A stretch of 6,317 bases of DNA from an uncultured Coriobacteriaceae bacterium (GTDB taxonomy: Bacteria > Actinomycetota > Coriobacteriia > Coriobacteriales > Atopobiaceae): the NCBI GenBank assembly GCA_900544655.1, contig UQWE01000075.1, positions 1 through 6,317 on the forward strand, in the 5' to 3' direction. The notes under the pieces were generated by a model. It saw only the letters and a list, made by a program, of their open reading frames with translations. It had not been told where the DNA came from and did not search any database. The position numbers were made by a program, and so were the translations under genes. This document shows, piece by piece, positions 1-5,566 of this stretch; the stretch's first letter is position 1; the number at the start of each line of letters is the position of its first letter.

Positions 1-1
1 C

Positions 2-85
2 GCGCCCCCGCTCCGCGCGGCGCTCGACCGAGCGCGCAACCGTCACCGCACCCGCGGCGGGAGCATCCGCTTGTTGCATGAATGA
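2..85 (+). CDS. Possible C-terminal end of an upstream protein (partial)
   Basis: One frame is open from the left edge to a TGA at 83-85 and would give 27 residues, rich in arginine and ending in SIRLLHE. Nearly every codon until the last few ends in G or C, as in the real genes here, which is the only support. The other two forward frames are also open for much of this stretch, because GC-rich DNA has few stops, so this could be chance. No family is recognisable. Confidence 0.2.
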   Translation, partial: APPLRAALDRARNRHRTRGGSIRLLHE

Positions 86-128
86 ATGCCGTATGCTGTT
101 CATCCTCATCACAAAATGACTACGGCAT
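86..128. repeat. 8-bp inverted repeat in the leader upstream of fba
   Basis: ATGCCGTA at 86-93 is matched by TACGGCAT at 121-128, a perfect 8-bp inverted repeat with a 27-nt spacer. It lies about 75 bp upstream of the -10 box of the aldolase gene and just after the possible end of the upstream gene. It has no T-run, so it is not an obvious terminator. It could be an operator or chance. Confidence 0.3.
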
Positions 129-204
129 AGCGAACAACTAGCCATCTAGCTGCAGATTTCTGTAAGAACTCGGTGCTTTTCGCTCTCGTGTCAGCATCGC
201 TCGC

Positions 205-210
205 TATAAT
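205..210 (+). promoter_or_regulatory. Consensus -10 box of the aldolase promoter
   Basis: A perfect TATAAT lies 46 bp before the aldolase start codon. This would give a transcript starting near 217 with a leader of about 40 nt. No good -35 hexamer is present at 16-18 bp spacing (the sequence there is CTCTCG-like), and there is no TGn extension. The call rests on the perfect -10 box and its position. Confidence 0.5.
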
Positions 211-256
211 CCGATTTAGTTAGTGTTTGTTGCTCATCAAGCAATGGAGGAAAGAC

Positions 257-1129
257 ATGCTCGTTAACGCTACGCACATGCTCCAGTCCGCCGAGAAGGG
301 CCACTACGGCCTTGGCGCGTTCAACACCAACAACATCGAGTGGACCTACGGCATCCTCACCGCCGCCGAGGAGCTCCAGAGCCCGCTCATCATCCAGTGC
401 ACCGCTGGTGCCGCCAAGTGGTTCACCAGCTTCAAGCTGTGCCACGACGTCGTCGTCGACATGATGGACACCCTCAACATCACCGTGCCGGTTGCCCTTC
501 ACCTCGACCACGGCTCCTACGAGGACTGCTTCAAGGCCATCGAGGCCGGCTTCTCCTCCATCATGTATGACGGCTCCCACGAGAAGGACTTCGAGACCAA
601 CCTCGAGCACACCGCCGAACTCGTGAAGCTCGCCCACTCCAAGGGCCTCTCCATCGAGGCTGAGGTCGGCGGCATCGGTGGCACCGAGGACGGCGTGACC
701 TCCGCCGGCGAGCTCGCCGACCCCGACCAGTGCAAGCAGATCGCTGACCTCGGCGTTGACTTCCTCGCCTGCGGCATCGGCAACATCCACGGTCTCTACC
801 CGGCCGACTGGAAGGGCCTCTCCTTCGACCAGCTCGCCGCCATCAAGGCCAAGACCGGCGACCTGCCCCTCGTTCTCCACGGTGGCACCGGCATCCCCGT
901 CGACCAGGTCCAGAAGGCCGTCTCCATGGGCATCTGCAAGGTTAACGTCAACACTGACCTTCAGGTCGTCTTTGCCCAGGGCGTTCGTGAGTACGTCGAG
1001 GCCGGTAAGGACAAGCAGGGCAAGGGCTTCGATCCGCGCAAGATGCTGAAGCCTGGCCGCGACGCCATCGCCGAGCGCACCAAGGAGCTCATCCGCGAGT
1101 TCGGCTCTGACGGCAAGGCTTGGAACTAA
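257..1129 (+). CDS. fba: Class II fructose-1,6-bisphosphate aldolase
   Basis: This zinc-dependent cytoplasmic enzyme reversibly splits fructose-1,6-bisphosphate into dihydroxyacetone phosphate and glyceraldehyde-3-phosphate in glycolysis and gluconeogenesis. The 290-residue length fits the family. Visible landmarks are HLDHG at 82-86 (catalytic Asp84, zinc ligand His85), EAEVGGIGGTEDG from 134 (acidic zinc-site region), GNIHG around zinc ligand His178, LHGGTG around zinc ligand His208, and the phosphate-binding NVNTDLQ at 230-236. The ATG at 257 is chosen because GGAGG at 246-250 sits 6 nt before it. A TTG 30 bp upstream lacks such a site. Codon choice is extremely biased (CTC, GTC, GGC, AAG), as expected for a highly expressed glycolytic gene. 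It has its own promoter and terminator, so it is probably monocistronic. Tagatose-bisphosphate aldolases are close relatives and cannot be excluded from sequence alone, but isolation from sugar-catabolic genes and strong codon bias favour the glycolytic role. Confidence 0.96.
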   Translation: MLVNATHMLQSAEKGHYGLGAFNTNNIEWTYGILTAAEELQSPLIIQCTAGAAKWFTSFKLCHDVVVDMMDTLNITVPVALHLDHGSYEDCFKAIEAGFSSIMYDGSHEKDFETNLEHTAELVKLAHSKGLSIEAEVGGIGGTEDGVTSAGELADPDQCKQIADLGVDFLACGIGNIHGLYPADWKGLSFDQLAAIKAKTGDLPLVLHGGTGIPVDQVQKAVSMGICKVNVNTDLQVVFAQGVREYVEAGKDKQGKGFDPRKMLKPGRDAIAERTKELIREFGSDGKAWN

Positions 1130-1168
1130 CGCCCCTTCGCAGACGCCTAGCGGCTGATGACGTGATTG

Positions 1169-1200
1169 GAGCCCGTCCGGTTTGTCCGGGCGGGCTCTCT
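1169..1200 (+). terminator. Hairpin terminator after fba
   Basis: GAGCCCGTCCGG at 1169-1180 pairs with CCGGGCGGGCTC at 1186-1197, giving 12 continuous base pairs (one a G-T wobble) and a 5-nt loop. It lies 40 bp after the aldolase stop. The following sequence is only mildly T-rich (TCTGCATCCTTGT), so the U-tract is weak although the stem is strong. Confidence 0.75.
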
Positions 1201-1211
1201 GCATCCTTGTC

Positions 1212-1226
1212 GGCACGTAAAGTGCC
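1212..1226. promoter_or_regulatory. Short dyad upstream of map
   Basis: GGCAC-GTAAA-GTGCC is a perfect 5-bp inverted repeat 30 bp before the methionine aminopeptidase start. A weak -10-like CATACT overlaps its right end at 1226-1231, without a well-spaced -35 box. It could be an operator or a small leader hairpin, but an arm of only 5 bp may be chance. Confidence 0.2.
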
Positions 1227-1256
1227 ATACTTACCTGCAGACGAAAGGAGTTAACC

Positions 1257-2141
1257 ATGTATGACAATGATCCGGTTCCCGGACGTAACGACCTCTGCTG
1301 GTGCGGTAGCGGCAAGAAGTACAAGAAGTGCCACGCTCGAATCGACGAGCGTCTGCAGGAGTGCTACAACGCCGGTATGGAAGTCATCGTCCGCCGCCTA
1401 CTAAAGACGCCGGAGGACATTGAGGGCATCAAGCGTTCCGCTGCCATCAACATCGGCGTGCTTGACATGGTGGGGGAGCGCATCAGCGCCGGTGTCAGCA
1501 CTGCCGAAGTGGACAAGTGGATCTATGACTACACCGTCGAACACGGCGGCATCCCGGCGGACCTCAATTACGAGGGCTTCCCCAACAGCGTTTGCACCTC
1601 CATCAACGACGTGGTGTGCCACGGCATCCCCAGCGAGGAAGACATCCTTAAGGATGGCGACATCGTTAACGTCGACTGCTCCACGATTCTCGACGGCTAC
1701 TACTCCGATTCAAGCCGCATGTTCTGCATCGGCGAGGTCTCGCCTGAGCGTCAGAAGCTCGTCGACGTAACGCGCGAGAGTGTCCAGCGTGGTCTTGCCC
1801 AGGTGAAGCCTTGGAACACGTTGGGCGACATGGCCCATGCCGTCCAGAGCTACGTGGAGGAGAACGGCTTTAACGTCGTACGCGAGTTTGGTGGTCACGG
1901 CATCGGCAAAGCGTTTCACGAGGATCCGTTCGTTTCGCACGTTGGCGAGCCGGGGGAGGGCGTCGTGCTTGCTCCGGGCATGTGCTTCACGATCGAGCCG
2001 ATGGTCAACGCCGGCGGTGCGGACATCGATATGGACGATCCCAACGGCTGGACTGTGCGCACGGCCGATGGTTCGGATTCTGCCCAGTGGGAGGTCCAGC
2101 TTGTCGTGACCGAGGACGGCTACGAGCTCCTTAGCTGGTAG
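1257..2141 (+). CDS. map: Type I methionine aminopeptidase with N-terminal SEC-C zinc motif
   Basis: This cytoplasmic metalloprotease removes the initiator methionine from nascent proteins. The 294-residue protein has two parts. Residues 9-27 form a SEC-C motif, with Cys14, Cys16, Cys25 and His26 placed to bind zinc (CWCGSGKKYKKCH). Residues from about 45 to 294 form the pita-bread catalytic domain. The five metal ligands of the family are all visible: Asp140, Asp151 (DGYYSD), His214 (GGHGIG), Glu247 (TIEP) and Glu279 (QWEV). His122 in CHGIP matches the conserved active-site histidine. SEC-C motifs occur on SecA and on some bacterial aminopeptidases and are thought to help ribosome association, which I infer here as well. 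The ATG follows AAAGGAG at 1244-1250 with 6-nt spacing. The gene stands alone after the fba terminator rather than in the common adk-map-infA cluster, so a second map elsewhere in the genome is possible. Confidence 0.95.
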   Translation: MYDNDPVPGRNDLCWCGSGKKYKKCHARIDERLQECYNAGMEVIVRRLLKTPEDIEGIKRSAAINIGVLDMVGERISAGVSTAEVDKWIYDYTVEHGGIPADLNYEGFPNSVCTSINDVVCHGIPSEEDILKDGDIVNVDCSTILDGYYSDSSRMFCIGEVSPERQKLVDVTRESVQRGLAQVKPWNTLGDMAHAVQSYVEENGFNVVREFGGHGIGKAFHEDPFVSHVGEPGEGVVLAPGMCFTIEPMVNAGGADIDMDDPNGWTVRTADGSDSAQWEVQLVVTEDGYELLSW

Positions 2142-2175
2142 GCTTGCTCTCGGCGTTTGCCGGACGGGGCAAGCT
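2141..2175 (+). terminator. Possible hairpin just after map
   Basis: GCTTGC at 2142-2147 pairs with GCAAGC at 2169-2174. Inside this, CGGC at 2151-2154 pairs with GCCG at 2159-2162 around a GTTT loop, making a branched stem that starts at the map stop codon. There is no T-run directly after it, so termination is uncertain. Confidence 0.3.
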
Positions 2176-2234
2176 GGAGACGCACCACGATAAAGCGTTT
2201 TAAGACGAAGCCGACGGGAATCTTGCGTGTCGAA

Positions 2235-2265
2235 CGGGGATGTCCTCCTCTGGAGGATAGCCCCG
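2235..2265. repeat. 13-bp hairpin in the gene-poor interval
   Basis: CGGGG-A-TG-TCCTCC at 2235-2248, a TCT loop, and GGAGGA-TA-G-CCCCG at 2252-2265 form a stem of 13 pairs with a single A-G mismatch and one wobble. Neither strand carries a T-run next to it, so it is not a standard terminator. It lies about 95 bp after map, with no identified function. Confidence 0.45.
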
Positions 2266-2456
2266 CCGATGCGCGACTTCCCGCCGGCTTTTTCGCGCGC
2301 CCGTAGCCTGCGTGCGCGCATTCGTGGAGTGCTCTGCCTCTTCGGAGCCTTCTCCTCGCAGCCTGCTATGAGGACCAGGAAAGCCATGATGACGCAAAGG
2401 CCAAATAGCCAGCCGGTCTTACCTTGTTTCTGCGAGCTCGCTGCCACCAGCGCTCC

Positions 2457-2478
2457 CTTCGCCCCTTTTTGGGGGAAG
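2457..2478. repeat. Small hairpin CCCC-TTTTT-GGGG
   Basis: CTTC(G)CCCC at 2457-2465 pairs with GGGGGAAG at 2471-2478 around a TTTTT loop, giving 8 pairs with one bulged G. No T-run follows on either strand. It falls within the possible membrane-protein remnant and has no clear role. Confidence 0.3.
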
Positions 2479-2533
2479 CATACCGCGCCTTTCGGACATT
2501 AATTCAAGGCGTGCTAACCGGGGCTTTGTAGGG

Positions 2534-3163
2534 CTAAGACATCAATTCCCGCCAGCCGCGAATGGCTTTGCAAGCCATATCTGGTTTTGCGTGGCGCGTC
2601 ACCGCAATCAGAGCATCCGGGCTGAATTCGCTAGGAGTTTTAATCGCCTCAGACCTCGCGGCGCGCGACATCGCAACGCCCTCTAGCTCGAGTAACGTTA
2701 CCTTTGCCTCGACTCCGCCGCTAAATCCCGTAAGGCTGCCGTTCGCGCCGATGACGCGATGGCACGGGATGATGATGCCAAGCGGGTTTGCGCCAACGGC
2801 GCCTCCCACGGCCCTGGCGGACGTTCGCTTGCCACGGTTCTCGCCAACTCTCTCGGCGACTCAACCGTACGTGACCGTCTCGCCATAGGGGATGGCCACC
2901 AGGACCTCCCAGACGCCGAGCTGGAAGGCCGTGCCCTTGGGATCGAGCGGCAACTCGGCGGGGTCTGGCCGCTCTCCTGCGAAGTACCTGGCCAGCCAAT
3001 CTCGAGCCTGGTCAAAGATGGGCGCATGGCTACGCTGGCTGGTTTCCGGAGTTTTCGTTCCCTGCCGTCCCGTCGTGAACAGACATGAGCGCAACCGCTC
3101 GCCGTCCTCGCTCCCGAGCGCGAGCGGCCCTACGGGAGATTCACTAAACACCGAGGTAAGCAC
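2534..3163 (-). pseudogene. ogt: Methylated-DNA-protein-cysteine methyltransferase interrupted by an in-frame TGA
   Basis: The family repairs O6-alkylguanine by moving the alkyl group onto its own cysteine, in a single-use reaction. Reading from the GTG at 3163, with AAGGAG at 3170-3175 spaced 6 nt, residues 1-100 give the N-terminal domain (SPVGPLALGSEDGERL near the start) and the helix beginning FQLGVWEVLVAIPYGETVTYG. Codon 101 (2861-2863) is TGA. The same frame then continues without another stop through VAERVGENRGKRTSARAVGG, the active-site IIIPCHRVIGANG (Cys134) and LTGFSGGVEAK to a TAG at 2534-2536. Everything needed for activity after the stop is intact, including the Arg of SARAVGGA, so the lesion is recent, is read through, or is a sequencing error. 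The usual residue after YG is Glu or Gln. Without readthrough the product lacks the active site. The last 45 or so residues extend beyond the typical end (LELEGV). Confidence 0.88.
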
Positions 3164-3280
3164 GGGTGTCTCCTTCGTGTATGCTCGCTTGCGCGAACGG
3201 GTGGCATCTGGTTGAGAGGGACGTTTTCGTATCCGAGGGCTATTGTTATAGCTCCTGCGGGCCCAGATATTGTCCGCGAC

Positions 3281-3577
3281 CTACTTGCGCGTGGGCTTGT
3301 GGGTGAGATGCCAGCCGCCGCAATAGGGGCAGCGATAGGTGTGGAGGTCGCGAGACCCATGGCGCTCGCAGTCGCGAATCGCGAGCTTGGCCTCGCTTTC
3401 ACACGAATAGCGCTTCTTGCGTTCGCACGCCTTGTGGCGGAGCTGGGCTTCGCGCTGCTGTGCCACCTGTTCGCGGCGGGCGTCCTCGCGTTCGAACGTG
3501 CTCGCAAGTTGATCGCCGAGGCTCGCTTCGAAGGAGCTGCGCTGCGCCTTGAGCGCCGATTTCTTGTGGCTTCCCAT
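3281..3577 (-). CDS. Small protein of unknown function with a C-terminal CxxC-HxxH motif
   Basis: I do not recognise a named family. The 98-residue product has a basic N-terminus (MGSHKKSALKAQ), then a highly charged segment at about 28-57 (many E, R, Q and K) that is probably helical. It ends with a compact motif CPYCGGWHLTH at 83-93. Cys83, Cys86, His90 and His93 could hold one zinc ion, as in small zinc-ribbon or finger proteins. Such proteins often bind nucleic acid, but that role is inference. The start ATG at 3577 is well fixed by AGGAGG at 3583-3588 with 5-nt spacing. An upstream in-frame extension to 3673 would run through the large inverted repeat and is unlikely. The gene is divergent from rlmH and 117 bp upstream of ogt on the same strand, so the two could share a transcript. 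The inverted repeat touching its ribosome binding site suggests regulation at this point. Confidence 0.8.
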   Translation of the reverse strand: MGSHKKSALKAQRSSFEASLGDQLASTFEREDARREQVAQQREAQLRHKACERKKRYSCESEAKLAIRDCERHGSRDLHTYRCPYCGGWHLTHKPTRK

Positions 3578-3588
3578 CTCCACCTCCT

Positions 3589-3625
3589 GTGGGACAATTT
3601 GTTGCTGACAAGAGCATTGTCCCAC
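3589..3625. promoter_or_regulatory. 10-bp perfect inverted repeat abutting the ribosome binding site of the small zinc-motif gene
   Basis: GTGGGACAAT at 3589-3598 is the exact reverse complement of ATTGTCCCAC at 3616-3625. Within the 17-nt spacer, TTGT (3599-3602) and ACAA (3608-3611) also pair, giving a 14-pair stem with a 4-nt bulge and a 5-nt loop. On the minus-strand transcript the stem ends at the base next to AGGAGG, so it could control ribosome access. As DNA it could be an operator between the divergent small gene and rlmH. No T-run follows that would make it a standard terminator. Confidence 0.65.
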
Positions 3626-3705
3626 TTTGAGTATCCGCGCGCCTGCGCACTCGCTAGCCGGACTGTCTCTCAATATACATATGTGTAGGAATGCAAGGGA
3701 GTCTC

Positions 3706-4176
3706 ATGCGCTATACGGTCATCGCTGTCGGCAAGCTCAAGGAGCGTTTTTGGCGTGATGCCTGCGCCGAGTATACGAAGCGCCTGGGCGCCTATGGCAA
3801 GGTCGAGATTCGTGAGGTGGCGGATATCGACCCGACTCGTGCGGGCGGGGTCGAGGCGAGTCGCTCGCGCGAGGGCGAGGAGATCCTCTCTGCGATCCCC
3901 GAGCACAGTCACGTGATTCTCCTGGCGATTGATGGCAAGCAGCGTTCGAGCGAGGCCTTTTCGGAACACCTTGACGAGCTTGCCCTCCGGGGCAAGAGCG
4001 ACCTCACGTTCGTGATCGGTGGTTCGGACGGCGTCTCGCCCGATGTCCGCTCCCGCGCTGACGAGACGTTCTCCTTCGGCCGCATCACCCTGCCGCACAA
4101 CCTCGCGCGCGTGGTCCTGCTCGAGCAGGTCTATCGTGCCTGCAAGATTAGCCGCGGAGAGCCATATCACAAGTAG
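3706..4176 (+). CDS. rlmH: 23S rRNA (pseudouridine-1915-N3)-methyltransferase RlmH
   Basis: RlmH is a small SPOUT-fold enzyme that uses S-adenosylmethionine to methylate pseudouridine 1915 in helix 69 of 23S rRNA on the assembled ribosome. The 156-residue length matches the family (155-159). Visible signatures are MRYTVIAVGKLKE at the N-terminus, the strand and loop LLAIDGKQRSSEAF at 72-85, the SAM-binding knot loop FVIGGSDGVS at 102-111, and the highly conserved tail from LPHNLARVVLLEQVYRA to ISRGEPYHK at the C-terminus. The ATG at 3706 is preferred because AAGGGAG at 3695-3701 precedes it by 4 nt and the protein then begins as in relatives. An in-frame ATG at 3691 lacks a site. A weak -10-like TATACA occurs at 3674-3679. 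It is transcribed divergently from the small gene. Confidence 0.97.
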   Translation: MRYTVIAVGKLKERFWRDACAEYTKRLGAYGKVEIREVADIDPTRAGGVEASRSREGEEILSAIPEHSHVILLAIDGKQRSSEAFSEHLDELALRGKSDLTFVIGGSDGVSPDVRSRADETFSFGRITLPHNLARVVLLEQVYRACKISRGEPYHK

Positions 4177-4228
4177 CACACTTGTTTATCTGCGCTTTTA
4201 GGAAAAACAATAGTCTAATAATTCGCCC

Positions 4229-4258
4229 TTGCGTGGCTGTGCATACTGTGTATATACT
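4229..4258 (+). promoter_or_regulatory. Predicted promoter of the GntR-ABC operon
   Basis: TTGCGT at 4229-4234 and TATACT at 4253-4258 are separated by 18 bp and would start transcription near 4265. The -10 box lies inside the left arm of the dyad, so a bound repressor would block RNA polymerase. Confidence 0.5.
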
Positions 4259-4280
4259 GTACGTAACAGATATACACAGT
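4245..4280. promoter_or_regulatory. Nested dyad operator for the GntR/YtrA repressor
   Basis: ACTGTGTATAT at 4245-4255 is perfectly inverted as ATATACACAGT at 4270-4280. Inside it, CTGT at 4257-4260 is inverted as ACAG at 4266-4269 around ACGTA. The two parts make a 15-bp arm interrupted only by an extra A at 4256. The sequence also contains ATACTGT twice (4243-4249 and 4254-4260), 11 bp apart, about one helical turn. It immediately precedes the ribosome binding site of the gntR gene, the usual place for an autoregulatory operator. Binding by this GntR protein is inference. Confidence 0.75.
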
Positions 4281-4291
4281 AAGGAGGGCGC

Positions 4292-4672
4292 ATGGACATC
4301 ATCCTTTCTAAATCGAGTGACAAGCCAATCTACGAGCAAATCTCTTCGCAGATAAAGTCGCAGGTTCTTTCTGGGGCTCTCGCGGCGGGGGAGAGGCTGC
4401 CCTCCATTCGCGCCCTCGCGGACGGTTTGGGCGTGAGCGTCATCACCACCAAGCGTGCCTATGCGGATCTCGAGGCGGACGGCCTGATCGAAACGGTCCA
4501 GGGCAAGGGCTGCTTCGTTTCCGAGAAGAACCGCGAGCTTCTTCGCGAGGAACGCCAGAAACACGTCGAGACGCTCCTCTCGCGGGCATGTCTCGAGGCG
4601 ATGGACGTCGGGCTAACCCGCCGGGAGCTACACGACTTGCTCGATCTCATGGCGCCGGAATCTCTCGATTAG
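4292..4672 (+). CDS. GntR-family transcriptional regulator, YtrA subfamily
   Basis: This is a cytoplasmic DNA-binding dimer that probably represses its own operon until an inducer, often a cell-wall-active compound, appears. Residues 10-77 form the winged helix-turn-helix typical of GntR: KPIYEQISSQIKSQVLSG, then GERLPSIRALADGLGVS and TTKRAYADLEADGLI, with the wing QGKGCFV. The remaining 50 or so residues are a short charged helical tail (EERQKHVETLLSRA), with no large ligand domain. This short tail and the 126-residue total define the YtrA subfamily. AAGGAGG at 4281-4287 precedes the ATG by 4 nt. It is the first gene of the operon, directly after the dyad, and 12 bp before the ABC ATPase gene. 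The inducer cannot be told from the sequence. Confidence 0.92.
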   Translation: MDIILSKSSDKPIYEQISSQIKSQVLSGALAAGERLPSIRALADGLGVSVITTKRAYADLEADGLIETVQGKGCFVSEKNRELLREERQKHVETLLSRACLEAMDVGLTRRELHDLLDLMAPESLD

Positions 4673-4684
4673 AAAGGTATGGCG

Positions 4685-5566
4685 ATGACAAACCTGCTTG
4701 AAATGCACGACATACGCCGTCGTGTGAATGACTCCTTTGCCCTTGACGGCGTTAGCCTGACGGTGGGAGAGGGCGAGGTCGTGGGCTTCGTGGGGGCAAA
4801 TGGCGCCGGTAAGACCACGACGATTCGCGCCGCCCTTGGTCTTCTGTCCCTTGATTCCGGCGAGCTGAGCCTGTTCGGCAACGCGTTTGGCGCCCACGCC
4901 TCGAGCGAGTGCCAAAGAGACGTGCGCTCTCGCGTGGGCGTGGTGCTTGATGTGTGCCCGTTCCCTAGAGACCACACCGTCCGGCAATCCGCGGCTTGCG
5001 TATCGGCCGCGTATGGATCCTGGGATCAAGCTCGCTTCGAGCGCCTTTGTGCGGAGTATGGCCTCGGCCTCAAGACCAAGGTGAAGGACCTCTCGCGTGG
5101 CATGGGGATGAAGCTGCAGCTTGCGGTGGCATTCTCGCACGAAGCCGAGCTACTGATTCTCGATGAGGCGACGGCTGGCCTTGATCCCATCGCTCGTGAC
5201 GAAGTCCTTGATCAGTTCCGCGCGTTCGCAAGCGAGGAGGGCCATGGTGTGCTGCTCTCAAGCCACATCACGACGGATTTGGAACATATCGCGGACCGCG
5301 TGGTGGCAATCGATGGGGGACGGGTCCTCTTTGATGTCGCCCGAGAGGACATCACGGACACTGCTGGCGTGGCGCGATGCAGCCAGGCCCAGCTTGGCGA
5401 GGTCCTATCCTGCGTGGCTGGAGCTCGCGCGGTTCAGCGCGAGTTTGCCTGCGACGTTCTCGTGCCCAATCGCTTCGAGTTCGTCGAGGCCTTTCCTGAC
5501 ATCCCCTGCGATCACGCAAGCATTGACGACTACCTGCACTTCTTCCTGAAGGGGGAGACCCGATGA
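4685..5566 (+). CDS. ABC transporter ATP-binding protein (YtrB/BcrA-like)
   Basis: This is the ATPase of an ABC-2-type exporter, which hydrolyses ATP at the inner face of the membrane to drive the permease encoded next to it. In the 293-residue protein, Walker A is GANGAGKTT at 37-45, the signature is LSRGM at 136-140 (in place of LSGGQ), Walker B is LLILDEATAGLDP at 157-168 with Asp160 and catalytic Glu161, and the switch histidine is His194 (SSHIT). The Q-loop region reads VVLDVCPFP and has no glutamine. LSRGM and a VLD-type Q-loop are usual in the GntR-linked ABC-2 ATPases of Gram-positives. The start at 4685 is preferred because GAAAGG at 4672-4677 lies 7 nt upstream. The in-frame ATG at 4679 is only 1 nt from it. 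The C-terminal 80 residues are an accessory region that I cannot assign. The stop overlaps the permease start by 4 bp. Drug, lipid or peptide export are all possible. Confidence 0.92.
   Translation: MTNLLEMHDIRRRVNDSFALDGVSLTVGEGEVVGFVGANGAGKTTTIRAALGLLSLDSGELSLFGNAFGAHASSECQRDVRSRVGVVLDVCPFPRDHTVRQSAACVSAAYGSWDQARFERLCAEYGLGLKTKVKDLSRGMGMKLQLAVAFSHEAELLILDEATAGLDPIARDEVLDQFRAFASEEGHGVLLSSHITTDLEHIADRVVAIDGGRVLFDVAREDITDTAGVARCSQAQLGEVLSCVAGARAVQREFACDVLVPNRFEFVEAFPDIPCDHASIDDYLHFFLKGETR

Larger units (their letters stand above)
2200..2499 (-). pseudogene. Possible remnant of a small membrane protein or lipoprotein gene
   Basis: No intact gene is convincing between 2142 and 2533. On the minus strand an ATG at 2499 begins a short frame (MSERRGMLPPKRGEG, 26 codons) that stops at 2419-2421. 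The next frame continues at exactly this point with KTGWLFGLCVIMAFLVLIAGC (coded by about 2358-2417). That is a clear hydrophobic segment ending in a lipobox-like LIAGC and followed by a basic stretch. Removing one base near 2421 would join the two parts. The second frame has no natural stop and runs on antisense to map, as expected of a decayed gene. There is no good ribosome binding site before 2499. The alternative is chance: a plus-strand frame at 2227-2502 overlaps and looks no better. This is a tentative call. Confidence 0.25.

Noticed and set aside
191..1324. 377-codon open frame on the minus strand opposite the aldolase gene
   Set aside because: It is an antisense shadow caused by the extreme GC bias at third positions of fba. 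It is leucine-, valine- and glycine-rich low-complexity sequence with no family signature, while the plus strand has every aldolase motif.
1710..2357. Long minus-strand frame running antisense through the 3' half of map
   Set aside because: The part over map has no recognisable domain and map is certain. Only its upstream hydrophobic part (2358-2447) is kept, as a tentative remnant.
2227..2502. 91-codon plus-strand frame in the gap after map
   Set aside because: It starts at a GTG without a good ribosome binding site, has no domain, mixed codon use, and overlaps the equally weak minus-strand remnant.
2861..2863. Selenocysteine at the ogt TGA
   Set aside because: No family member is known to me with selenocysteine after YG, the position is not the active site, and I see no convincing recoding hairpin directly downstream.
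3212..3688. 158-codon plus-strand frame with alanine- and leucine-rich translation
   Set aside because: It is the complement of the well-supported 98-residue minus-strand gene, which has a clear ribosome binding site. The plus frame has none.
4148..4564. 138-codon minus-strand frame over the gntR promoter and 5' half
   Set aside because: It crosses the operator and the certain GntR reading frame, with no ribosome binding site or domain.
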